The notes under the pieces were generated by a model, which saw only the letters and a program-made list of their open reading frames with translations, was not told the DNA's origin and searched no databases. Source: Chloroflexota bacterium (GTDB lineage Bacteria > Chloroflexota > UBA6077 > JACCZL01). From it: DNA of 64,000 nucleotides. Below, one piece after another: positions 34,813 to 42,645 of the stretch; position 1 is the stretch's first letter, and each line of letters opens with the position of its first letter. The translations under genes were made by a program, and so were the position numbers. The stretch is from the NCBI GenBank assembly GCA_020850535.1, contig JADZEM010000016.1, positions 29,192 through 93,191 of the forward strand, written 5' to 3'.

Positions 34813-34844
34813 GGCCCGCTTCCCAGCAAGGGAGCGGGCCCTTT
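34813..34844. terminator. Bidirectional terminator
   Basis: GGCCCGCTTCCC, loop AGCAA, then GGGAGCGGGCC with one bulge, followed by CTTT. It sits between the convergent methyltransferase gene and the small membrane protein gene. Confidence 0.8.
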
Positions 34845-34869
34845 CCGTGAGCCTTGCTCGCTACTCGCC

Positions 34870-35145
34870 TTACGGCTTGCTGGCCGGAGCGCCAGACGCC
34901 GGGTTGGTCACGTTCGGGGCGGACGGTGCGGCCGGCTGCGTCTGCGCTGGCGTGTTGATGTTCACGTCCACGTTGCCGCCCCGGAACAGCGTGCCGACCG
35001 GGCCGCTGAACAAGAACCAGAGCACGGCCACCACCACGGCCAGCACGATAAGCACCGTGGCGAAGTTGATGCCGGCCGCGGCTGTTCGGTCGCCCGTGTC
35101 CTCGCGGACCGGGGCCGAACCAGGGTTGACGTTGACCTGACTCAT
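34870..35145 (-). CDS. Small single-pass membrane protein
   Basis: 91 aa with one central helix (INFATVLIVLAVVVAVLWFLFSG, about residues 27-49). A hydrophilic N-terminus and a Pro/Ala/Asn-rich tail (NTPAQTQPAAPSAPN) flank it. A GGAGG site lies 9 bases before the ATG. No known family; the tail is probably extracytoplasmic and disordered. Confidence 0.75.
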   Translation of the reverse strand: MSQVNVNPGSAPVREDTGDRTAAAGINFATVLIVLAVVVAVLWFLFSGPVGTLFRGGNVDVNINTPAQTQPAAPSAPNVTNPASGAPASKP

Positions 35146-35261
35146 GAGTGTGTGCCTCCACAAGATCGATGAGGTCTTGCGGAGAGCGTATGCAGAGGCC
35201 ATGCCATGCCAGGCGCGGGGACAGGGAGTGTACGCTCGTGGGGGCGGGCCGCCGCGCTCTG

Positions 35262-36512
35262 TCAGCCTATCGAGTGCGTGCGGTTCCCCCACTCGACGGC
35301 GTCGAGGTAGATCTGGGGGACGGCGGACAGCGGCAGCCCCAGCCGCTCGGCGAGCGTCTCGACGGCGCCCCACTCCGCGCGCTCGTAGGCGCGGGCCAGG
35401 TTGAGCAGGTCCGCCATCTGCCCTGGCTCTCCGAGGATGCCCGCCGTGACGTCGGCCGGCAGGCAGACGGCTTCGAGGGTCGGGGCCAGCGGCCGGGCAA
35501 CAATCGCGTCGATCATCGAGAACAGGCCCAGCAGCGAGAGATCGTGATGGCGCGCGCCGAGGCCGGCCGCGGTGCCCGCCAGCTCGCAGAAGCGCCCGCG
35601 CGCCACGGACGTGACGATCAGCTCGTTGGGGCGATCCGAGCCGGCGTCCGCGAGGATCGCCACGGTGGCCCAGGTCCGCACGCCAGCCTGCCCGAGCAGG
35701 AAGATGGCCTGCCGAATGGTGGTGACGCGCGAGCGCAGCCCGAACGCCGCCGAGTTCAGGTAGCTGATGATCTGGAACGAGAGGGCCGGATCGTGCCGCA
35801 GCAACTCCTCGATCGTGTCCAGGTCTGGGTCTCCGCTGTTGAGGACGCCCAGCAGCTGCAGCCGGTGCGGCTTGAAGCCGGAGGACCGCGTCCCGACCCT
35901 GATCTCGGGGCGGGCGTAGAAGTACCCCTGGGTGTAGGTGTACCCGAAATCGCGAGCCTGGTCGGCGTCGTCCTGCGTCTCGACCTTCTCGGCCAACAGG
36001 GTGATGCCGCGCCGGGAAAGGTCCGCGCCCAACGCCTGCCGCATCTTACGGCCAAACGCCATGAAGTCGATCTTGATGATGTCGGCGAGGTTCAGCAGGG
36101 GGCCGGTCGATCCGTGCGGATCCCAGTCGTCCAGCGCGATGAGGTAGCCGTCGTGCTTGAGGCGGAGGCAGGCCTCGCGCACATGGTCATCCACCTCGAC
36201 GCCTTCGAGCACCTCGACGACGAGCGTCTTGGCCGGGAAGATGCGGGCATAATCCGCAAGCAAGGCCTTGCGGGTGAAGTTGACGAACGCCTTGCCATTG
36301 CCGGCCAGCGCATCGACGCCAAAGACGAACGCGCTGTTCGAGAGCACCGAGAGCGAGGCTTCCTCGCCGTCGGCGGAGTGGAAGCGGTTCTCCATGTTCG
36401 CGCGGTAGAGGAGCTCGTAGCCGTAGATCTTGGCGTGGATGTCAAAAATCGGCTGCCGCGCAACATAGACATTGCTGACAGGTAATTCGGCCGGCTGGAC
36501 TGCCGCTGCCAT
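35262..36512 (-). CDS. EAL-HDOD signalling protein
   Basis: 416 aa of the YuxH-like architecture. The EAL part (about 15-205) retains ARQPIFDIHAKIYGYELLYR, VEVLEGVEVDD, LDDWDPHG, IIKIDF, LAEKVET and GYFYARP. It is often a c-di-GMP-binding or inactive domain in this family, and the EAL tripeptide itself is YELLYR. The HDOD domain (about 215-400) has LDTIEELLRHDPALSFQIISYLNSAAFGLR and IRQAIFLLGQAGVRTWATVAIL. The start at ATG 36512 follows GGAGG; an upstream ATG is less suited. Role: probable second-messenger-linked regulation. Confidence 0.9.
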   Translation of the reverse strand: MAAAVQPAELPVSNVYVARQPIFDIHAKIYGYELLYRANMENRFHSADGEEASLSVLSNSAFVFGVDALAGNGKAFVNFTRKALLADYARIFPAKTLVVEVLEGVEVDDHVREACLRLKHDGYLIALDDWDPHGSTGPLLNLADIIKIDFMAFGRKMRQALGADLSRRGITLLAEKVETQDDADQARDFGYTYTQGYFYARPEIRVGTRSSGFKPHRLQLLGVLNSGDPDLDTIEELLRHDPALSFQIISYLNSAAFGLRSRVTTIRQAIFLLGQAGVRTWATVAILADAGSDRPNELIVTSVARGRFCELAGTAAGLGARHHDLSLLGLFSMIDAIVARPLAPTLEAVCLPADVTAGILGEPGQMADLLNLARAYERAEWGAVETLAERLGLPLSAVPQIYLDAVEWGNRTHSIG

Positions 36513-36993
36513 CTTGTTGCGCCTCCACACCGCCACCCCAGGCGTCTAGGTGCATCGCCTCTCCCGTGCCGCGATGCGCTCATCTTGTTCGAGATTGTGC
36601 CCATAGAGACTAACGAGAGACGCTACCAGTGGAGGGATGCCCTGGTGTTGTTTCTGTCATGTAGAACGGGCACATTTCCGCGACGACCGACGACCGTCTC
36701 GGCCTGGGCAGCCGCGCTCTCGCCGATGCGTGCCGCAGAGCGTGCGCGGCGGCGCACGAAGCTCGTCTGCGCGCCACCTCTCGCGGCGGTCACGGGGGGG
36801 TGAACCGGAGGCACGCCCACGCTATAGTGAAACGGTTCAGCGAGCGGCGGCTGGCGGCGCTCGCCGCTGGTAGACGGCTGCTGGCCGGCGGATGCTGCTG
36901 GCCGGCCGTGGCGGACAGGGCTGGCGTGGCGCTGGTCGGTGAGGCGTGGCGCTGGTCGGTGGTGGGTGTGAGCTTGACCTGGGAGGCGGCTGC
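36513..36993. other. Intergenic region between divergent genes
   Basis: No gene with start-site support. Two copies of GGCGTGGCGCTGGTCGGT lie head-to-tail with a 20-base period (36923-36960), and a TATAGT hexamer is at 36822 without a clear -35. The GGGAGG ribosome-binding site of the MFS gene is at 36981. Confidence 0.5.
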
Positions 36994-38322
36994 ATGGCGA
37001 ACGAGGTGCGCGTATCCGCGAGCGATGACCTGGCTGTGACCGCCGTTCCCAACGCCCCCTCACGGTCGCCCTTTCGGCTCCCGGACACGTTCGCCTCGCT
37101 GCGCCACCGCAACTACCGTCTGCTCTGGAGTGGGACGCTGATCTCCCAGTCGGGTGACTGGATGGATCAGATCGCGCTCAACTGGCTGGTCTACGATCTG
37201 ACTGGCTCGGCCCTGGCGCTGGCGCTCCTGAACATGTGCCGGCTGGTCCCGATTACCCTCTTCACCCTGATTGGCGGCGTGGCGGCGGACCGCGTCGAGC
37301 GCCGGACGCTGCTGTTCATCACCCAATCGGTGGCGATGGTGCTGGCCCTGGCGCTGGCCGTGGTGGTCAGCACGGGTATCGTCCAGTTCTGGATGGTGCT
37401 GGTGGTGGCGGTCGGCCGGGGCGTCATGATGTCGTTCAACCAGCCGGCCCGGCAGTCGCTGATCTCCGATCTTGTCCCGCGCGAGCTGCTGACGAACGCC
37501 ATCGCGCTGAACTCGGCGACGATGAATCTGACGCGCATCATCGGGCCGATGATCGGCGGCATGCTGATCGTGACAGTGGGGGTGGCCGGGGCGTTTTACG
37601 TCAATGGCCTGAGCTTTGTGGCCGTGCTGATCGGCCTGATGCAGATGCGGTTCCCGCCCCGTCAGCCGCGCCCCCGGAAGAGCATGACGTCCGATCTGCT
37701 GGGCGGGGTGCAGTACCTGCGAGGCAACTCGTCGCTGCGGACGCTGGTGATCCTGGCGCTGGTGCCGATCATGCTCGGCAACCCGTACATGACGATGCTG
37801 ACGGTCTTCGCGAAGGATATCCTGAACATCGGCGGGCCGGGGCTGGGGCTGCTGACCGCCTGTGCGGCGCTGGGCGCGGTGTGCGGCGCGATCTTCGTGG
37901 CGTCTCGCGGGCCGACGCAAGGGCGGCGCCGGCTGATGCTGGTGGGGCTGGTCCTGTTCGGCACGATGATCTCGTCGTTCGCGCTCTCGCCGTGGCTGTG
38001 GCTGTCCGCGAGCGCCCTGTTCGGGGTGGGCTTCGGGCAGCAGATGTTCATGGCGCTGAACAACTCGATCATTCAGGAAGAGGTCGATCCGGAGTTCCGT
38101 GGGCGGATCGTCAGCACGCTGTTCATGAATCGTGGGCTGATCCCGCTGGGGACGATGATCGCCGGCGTCGGAACAGACTTCGTCGGCGCGCCGATCACGC
38201 TCGGGGTGATGGGCGCGCTGCTGGTCGTGATGGCGGTGGCGGCGGCGGCGGCGCAGCCAGACCTCCGCACAGCCATCATCTCGCCGAGTCGGCAGGCGTC
38301 ACCGCTGAGCAGCCAGTCGTAG
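36994..38322 (+). CDS. MFS transporter (MFS_3/enterobactin-exporter-like)
   Basis: 442 aa with about eleven to twelve hydrophobic helices. The opening SLRHRNYRLLWSGTLISQSGDWMDQIALNWLVYDLTGS and LIGGVAADRVERRTLLFITQ are standard for drug/siderophore-exporter-like MFS proteins. NQPARQSLISDLVPRELLTNAIALNSATMNLTRIIGPMIGG is the helix 4-5 signature. ATG 36994 follows GGGAGG. It stands alone; the substrate is unknown. A paralogue is at 54885. Confidence 0.9.
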   Translation: MANEVRVSASDDLAVTAVPNAPSRSPFRLPDTFASLRHRNYRLLWSGTLISQSGDWMDQIALNWLVYDLTGSALALALLNMCRLVPITLFTLIGGVAADRVERRTLLFITQSVAMVLALALAVVVSTGIVQFWMVLVVAVGRGVMMSFNQPARQSLISDLVPRELLTNAIALNSATMNLTRIIGPMIGGMLIVTVGVAGAFYVNGLSFVAVLIGLMQMRFPPRQPRPRKSMTSDLLGGVQYLRGNSSLRTLVILALVPIMLGNPYMTMLTVFAKDILNIGGPGLGLLTACAALGAVCGAIFVASRGPTQGRRRLMLVGLVLFGTMISSFALSPWLWLSASALFGVGFGQQMFMALNNSIIQEEVDPEFRGRIVSTLFMNRGLIPLGTMIAGVGTDFVGAPITLGVMGALLVVMAVAAAAAQPDLRTAIISPSRQASPLSSQS

Positions 38323-38425
38323 CGCGGGGCATACCCACCCGTATCGCGCGGGCGTGTCGCCCGCCAATTCCGCCGATGAACGGGCGGAGGGTACGCTCCC
38401 TCGCTGCGGAGGGTACCCTCCCTCG

Positions 38426-38581
38426 CTACGGGTGCGTGTGCGTCCCGTGCCCGTGAGTACGCCCGTGGCGGTGCCCATGTGGGCGCGCTCCGTGCCTGTG
38501 GGCATGCCTGTGCCCGTGCGGGTGGCTGTGGGGTGCGCCTGCCTGTTCGGCTGCCGGCTCGGCATCGTAGCCGTGCGCGTG
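38426..38581 (-). other. His-rich in-frame extension after the fmdB-like TGA stop
   Basis: Reading on in the FmdB frame past TGA (38584-38582) gives 51 sense codons and then TAG at 38428-38426. The extension contains HAHGYDAEPAAEQ and HSHPHGHRHAHRHG, with 16 His in all. Such tails bind nickel, zinc or cobalt in known proteins. Possibilities are a nonsense mutation in a once longer gene, UGA readthrough, or low-complexity DNA that happens to be in frame. Confidence 0.5.
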
Positions 38582-38845
38582 TCAGTGGCGGCCTGACTCG
38601 TCGTCGTGCGGGCTGACGGGCGGGCCGTGATCGTGGCAGGACAGCGCCCCCGGGGGGATCGTCACGCGGCCGGAGGGGGCGGCCGGCTCGCGGTTGTCCA
38701 TCAGCAGATCGAGCGGCGGGGAGAAGAGGCGGATGGCCGCGTCGCCGTCGTGGGGGCAGACGGCTGGCGCAGACGCTTCGTCAAAGGAACGCGACGACTC
38801 AAAGCAAGAACCACAGGTTTGACAGCGAACATCGTACTTTGGCAT
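38582..38845 (-). CDS. FmdB-family zinc-ribbon protein
   Basis: 87 aa. MPKYDVRCQTCGSCFES with Cys8, Cys11 and Cys14, then VCPHDGD, where the second pair is Cys30/His32 rather than CxxC. The family is small putative regulators with a zinc ribbon. The remainder is low in motifs but His-rich near the end (LSCHDHGPPVSPHDDESGRH). After the TGA stop, the same frame runs on for 51 codons with a strongly His-rich sequence to TAG at 38426, described separately. Sits between the MFS gene and a receiver-like gene. Confidence 0.83.
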   Translation of the reverse strand: MPKYDVRCQTCGSCFESSRSFDEASAPAVCPHDGDAAIRLFSPPLDLLMDNREPAAPSGRVTIPPGALSCHDHGPPVSPHDDESGRH

Positions 38846-39124
38846 AGCAGCTCCGTGGCCCGGCGCACACGCTGGACATTCTGACTACAACGGCGACGGG
38901 CGGCCTGCGGGGACGGATAGCTGCCGAATCGGGCCGGAATCGGCCGGATTCTGGCCTCGGGGGCCGTTCACCAGAGGCGTAGGCGGCAGAAGTGTCCCGG
39001 GCAGATGGGGACATCCGACACGACTCACCAGCCCGGCCGGATACGTAATCTTGAGCATGAAGGTAGGCAGTCGGTCGCTGGTTCCCTATTCCCAGCGTCA
39101 GGCTGCGCGGAGGCGAGCGGCGCC

Positions 39125-39565
39125 ATGAGCAGCAGATCTCAGAAAGAGCAGAGCGCGCATTACGCGCTGGGCTGCGCCGTTCAGACACTGGTCGTCAGTC
39201 AGCATGATGCCGTGCGGCAACAGCTGGTGATGTACCTGAGCAGGTCGCCTGCGCTCGCGGTGACGGGGTCTGCCTTCAGCCCCCGCGCGATCATCGACGC
39301 GCACCCGGATGTGCTGGTGCTGGACCTGAGCCAGCTGGGCCTGGCGGAGCTGCGCGCCGCCATCGAGGCCACCGAGGACGTGGGCGCGCGGCTGATCGCG
39401 CTGGCGTCGCTGCGCGATCCGCGAGCTGAGGAGCTGGTGCTCCACGCCGGCGGCCGGTATCAGCTCAAGTCGGCCGGGCCGAACGGGCTTGCCGAGCAGG
39501 TCCGCACGGCCATGGTGAACCCGCCGTGTGGCGCGGACATCGCCGGGGCATCCGCCGCGTCATAG
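39125..39565 (+). CDS. Receiver-like protein with degenerate phosphorylation site
   Basis: 146 aa. A response-regulator fold is suggested by QTLVVSQHDAVRQQLVMYLSRSPALAVTG, PDVLVLDLSQLGLAELRAAI (the Asp of the phospho-acceptor strand is present) and GGRYQLKSAG with a Lys. The acidic pair at the first strand is replaced by Ser-Gln-His-Asp, so phosphorylation is doubtful. No output domain. Start ATG 39125 with GGAGG 11 bases before it. It converges with the DosR-like regulator gene. Confidence 0.7.
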   Translation: MSSRSQKEQSAHYALGCAVQTLVVSQHDAVRQQLVMYLSRSPALAVTGSAFSPRAIIDAHPDVLVLDLSQLGLAELRAAIEATEDVGARLIALASLRDPRAEELVLHAGGRYQLKSAGPNGLAEQVRTAMVNPPCGADIAGASAAS

Positions 39566-39645
39566 GGGCATCCGCCACGTCGTCGTGCCAGTCCGCGGGC
39601 TACCTCGTCCGCGGGTTACCTCGTCCGCGCTGCTCGCCCTGCGTG

Positions 39646-40311
39646 CTACTCGCTCTCCGCGCCCACCCCCGGCAGCCCGTGGCTCACGGCGTACGCTGCC
39701 GCCTGGGCGCGGTGTGAGATGTTGAGCTTGCCGAGGATCGAGGAGACGTAGTTGCGGACCGTCTTCTCTGAGAGGTACAGCTCCGACGCGATCTCGCGGT
39801 TGGTCCGCCCACGGGCAACGAGCGCCAGGATCTTGACTTCCTGCTCGGTCAGCATCTTGAACGCGTCGCCACGGTCCTTGCGGGCAGCCTCACGGAGCCG
39901 TGCGAACGCCTTGTTCATCATGGCTGGGTCGAGCAGGGCCTCCCCCCGCGCGACCGTCTCCAGGGCGCGCACCAGCTCGTCGGAGCCGATCTGCTTGAGC
40001 ACGTAGCCAATCGCGCCGGCCGCCACGGCGTCCATGAGCAGGTCGTCGTCGGCGTACGAGGTCAGGATGATGACGCGCGTCTCCGGCAGCGCCGCCATGA
40101 TGTCGCGGGTGGCGTCGATGCCGCTCGCGCCGGACAGGCGGATGTCCATGACGACGACGTCGGGCTTGTGGACTCGTGCCTTGACCAGCGCCTCCTCAGC
40201 CGTGCCGGCCTCCCCGACGATCTCGAATCGGGGATGGCGGCTCAGCAGCGCCTTCAGGCCGAGCCGGACGACTTCATGGTCGTCGACCAGCAGGATGCGA
40301 AGATCGCGCAC
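39646..40311 (-). CDS. NarL/DosR-like response regulator
   Basis: 221 aa. Receiver with Asp10, Asp11, phospho-acceptor Asp56 ([10 protein letters not shown]), Thr84 and Lys106. The C-terminal LuxR-type HTH is [77 protein letters not shown] is close to the mycobacterial DevR/DosR pattern. Two GGGAC-N4-GTCCC palindromes, the DosR-box core, lie 120 bases upstream, and Usp and DoxX genes follow on the far side. This suggests a redox or hypoxia regulon; no cognate kinase is adjacent. Confidence 0.9.
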   Translation of the reverse strand: MRDLRILLVDDHEVVRLGLKALLSRHPRFEIVGEAGTAEEALVKARVHKPDVVVMDIRLSGASGIDATRDIMAALPETRVIILTSYADDDLLMDAVAAGAIGYVLKQIGSDELVRALETVARGEALLDPAMMNKAFARLREAARKDRGDAFKMLTEQEVKILALVARGRTNREIASELYLSEKTVRNYVSSILGKLNISHRAQAAAYAVSHGLPGVGAESE

Positions 40312-40430
40312 GTCTTGCCTCGCAGTGTTGAGAGCTCGTGATGTTCACCATGATACGGCAGGGTGAGCTGTCTGGTGGGAGGATGCCCCGCGCACGCGAA
40401 CGCTTGTGCCTCACCTGTGAAACGCCGGAC

Positions 40431-40458
40431 GGGACAGACGTCCCGGGACAACTGTCCC
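40431..40458. promoter_or_regulatory. Twin DosR-box-like palindromes
   Basis: GGGACAGACGTCCC (40431-40444) is followed without a gap by GGGACAACTGTCCC (40445-40458). Both fit the GGGAC-N4-GTCCC core of DosR boxes. A third, outward-facing pair GTCCC...GGGAC spans 40474-40492. They lie in the divergent region between the DosR-like gene and the DoxX gene and could serve both. Confidence 0.65.
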
Positions 40459-40620
40459 ATCGGGCCGCCAACCGTCCCCCCCAGGATGGGACATTCGACA
40501 GACCTGTTCCAGCGGCCCCCCCACGTATTCTGATGGTAGAGATCGAACCGATGGCGGCCAGGACGACAACCAGGCGGCAGTCCATCGTCGATCTGGCGCA
40601 GGAGCGCCCAGGAGGCTGAG

Positions 40621-41223
40621 ATGTTCGCAGTCAAGCATGTCACGGACAGCAAGGGCAATGTCATTATTCAGGATCCGCCTGTTGCACAATTCCTCTTCTC
40701 GAACAGCAAGGCGTCGGTGCTCTGGCTGATCGTGCGGCTCTACATTGGCTGGCAGTGGATCGAGGCTGGCTGGCATAAGTTCGAGGATCCTGCGTGGATG
40801 CAGACGGGCGATGGCATCCTGGGCTTCTGGAACCGGGCACTCGCGGTCAACAACGGCAAGCCGGTCATCGCGTACGACTGGTACCGCAACTTCATCCAGT
40901 TCCTTGTGGACAGCGGCTCGCACCCGTGGTTCGCCAAGCTGATCGTCTTCGGCGAGCTGGCTGTCGGTCTTGGGCTGATCGTTGGTGCACTCGTCGGCGT
41001 CGCGGCCTTCTTCGGCGCGCTCATGAACATGAGCTTCCTGATGGCGGGCACGGTCTCGACGAACCCGGTCCTGTTCCTCGCCGGCATCCTCCTGATCCTC
41101 GCGTGGAAGAACGCTGGCTACATCGGCATCGACCGCTTCCTCCTTCCGATGCTCGGCACCCCCTGGAAGCAGCGTGAGGCTGAGGTTCCGGCGCAGATCC
41201 CTGGCGCGGCCCGCACGGTCTAG
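40621..41223 (+). CDS. DoxX/DoxD-family membrane protein
   Basis: 200 aa with about four helices. WLIVRLYIGWQWIEAGWHKF is the family opening, then LIVFGELAVGLGLIVGALVGVAAFFGALMNMSFLMAGTVSTNP and FLAGILLILAWKNAGYIGIDRF. Members form subunits of thiosulfate:quinone oxidoreductase or membrane redox complexes; the exact role here is unknown. ATG 40621 follows AGGAGG. Preceded by the twin DosR-like boxes, so probably controlled by the adjacent regulator. Confidence 0.88.
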   Translation: MFAVKHVTDSKGNVIIQDPPVAQFLFSNSKASVLWLIVRLYIGWQWIEAGWHKFEDPAWMQTGDGILGFWNRALAVNNGKPVIAYDWYRNFIQFLVDSGSHPWFAKLIVFGELAVGLGLIVGALVGVAAFFGALMNMSFLMAGTVSTNPVLFLAGILLILAWKNAGYIGIDRFLLPMLGTPWKQREAEVPAQIPGAARTV

Positions 41224-41286
41224 CTATCGCAGTCTCCCGCACTCGCCGCTCGCTCTTCAAATCAGTTGAATCGGCCGCACCACTTG

Positions 41287-41315
41287 CGCCCCCCCGCCGA
41301 TACGGCGAGGGGGCG
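41287..41315. terminator. Hairpin between the DoxX and Usp genes
   Basis: CGCCCCC pairs with GGGGGCG around an inner GCCG/CGGC stem. It lies 25 bases upstream of the Usp start, so it may be a terminator or attenuator. No T-run follows. Confidence 0.5.
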
Positions 41316-41339
41316 TACTGCCGAGAAGGATGTACCACA

Positions 41340-42512
41340 ATGTTGCAGAACATCCTGCTACCGCTCGATGGCTCACCGCTCGCAGAGCTGGCGATCTCGT
41401 ATGCCACCATCCTTGCCCGCCGGGCCGGAGCAGACATTGTGCTGGTCCAGGCAGTGCAGGCCCACACGCCGCCTGGCGTCGATCAGACGGACGCCGAGCT
41501 TGAGGTGATGGGGCGGGCGCAGGCGTACCTCCAGATGGTGACGGCCCGCCTCGAAGCTGAGCACGTCCGCTCCTCTGCCCACGTCTACTACGACGATGCC
41601 GCCCACGCCATCCTCGACGCCGCGGAGCGGCAGTCTGCCGACCTGATCGTCATGTCAACCCACGGCCGGACGGGCATCGGGCGGATGCTGTACGGCAGCG
41701 TGGCCGACCTGGTCTTGCGTCATGCGACCGTTCCGGTGGTGCTGGTGCCGGCCTCGGCGAAGGGCGGCCTCCAGGTGGGCCAGCAGATCGATACGCTGCT
41801 GATTCCGCTGGACGGTTCGGAGCTGGCCGAGGAGGCGCTGGCCTCGGCGGAGAATCTGCCGCTGCACCGCGAGACGCGTATCACGCTCCTGCGCGTCATC
41901 GAGCCGCCGGCCTACCCGCTCTACGGCGATGGCTACACCTACATCCCCTACGACGAAGAAACGGAGCTGGCCCAGGCCCGCCAGTACGTCGATCAGCAGG
42001 TGAGCAGGCTCCAGGCGGCCGGCCGTCATGCGATGGGCCGGGTGGTCGTCGGGCAGCCGGCGGGGGTCATCACCTCGGCGGCCCGCGAACTGCATCCAGA
42101 CCTGATCGTCATGGCGACGCACGGCCACGGCGGTCTGAGCCGCCTGATCCTGGGGAGTGTGGCCACCAGCGTGCTGCGCCAGTCGAGCATCCCGCTGCTG
42201 CTGACGCGCCCCTCTGCGCTGCACGCCGAAGAGCCCGAGCCGTGCGTTCACCGTGAGGGCGATGCCGAGGCGCAGGACGGCGCGGCGCGGCCCCGGGTGG
42301 CGGTCCATTCTGACGAAGAGATCGAGCTGCGGGTCTCCCGCGCCGACCTGTACCTGATCGAGTGCGGGCTGAAGGCGCTGGCCTACGCCCCCGGCTACGA
42401 CTACGAGCACGTGACGGCGGCGCGGGCGCTGGCGCGGCGGCTGGAGGAGGCGACCCCGTCGATGACGGAGTCCGAGCTGCAGTCACGCGCGGAGCCGATG
42501 CCCGTCCCGTAA
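41340..42512 (+). CDS. Tandem universal stress protein (two UspA domains)
   Basis: 390 aa. Domain 1 (about 1-138) opens MLQNILLPLDGSPLAELAI and ends with the ATP-binding GRTGIGRMLYGSVADLVLRHATVPVVLVP. Domain 2 (about 152-290) opens IDTLLIPLDGSELAEEAL and has GHGGLSRLILGSVATSVLRQ, both keeping the G-2x-G-9x-G pattern. A C-terminal region of about 95 residues is not Usp-like. ATP binding and a role in stress or dormancy are known for the family; DosR regulons contain many Usp genes. Confidence 0.93.
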   Translation: MLQNILLPLDGSPLAELAISYATILARRAGADIVLVQAVQAHTPPGVDQTDAELEVMGRAQAYLQMVTARLEAEHVRSSAHVYYDDAAHAILDAAERQSADLIVMSTHGRTGIGRMLYGSVADLVLRHATVPVVLVPASAKGGLQVGQQIDTLLIPLDGSELAEEALASAENLPLHRETRITLLRVIEPPAYPLYGDGYTYIPYDEETELAQARQYVDQQVSRLQAAGRHAMGRVVVGQPAGVITSAARELHPDLIVMATHGHGGLSRLILGSVATSVLRQSSIPLLLTRPSALHAEEPEPCVHREGDAEAQDGAARPRVAVHSDEEIELRVSRADLYLIECGLKALAYAPGYDYEHVTAARALARRLEEATPSMTESELQSRAEPMPVP

Positions 42513-42544
42513 TCCACGACCGGCCTGCAGGACCTGACACCAAC

Positions 42545-42578
42545 AGCGCGGCGGCATCAGAAGCGATGCCGCCGCGCT
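42545..42578. terminator. Terminator after the Usp gene
   Basis: AGCGCGGCGGCATC, loop AGAAGC, GATGCCGCCGCGCT: a perfect 14-bp stem followed by GCGTT. Confidence 0.8.
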
Positions 42579-42645
42579 GCGTTACACTCTCAGCGGTCAG
42601 GCGCGCCGCCACGGTCCTTCCGGGCGCGGCGCTGGCAGGGCGAGC

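Noticed and set aside
38299..38565. Minus-strand frame starting MPSRQPNRQAHPT
   Set aside because: A different frame over the same low-complexity DNA; it gives Thr/Gly repeats and lacks a ribosome-binding site, while the frame continuous with FmdB gives the His-rich tail.
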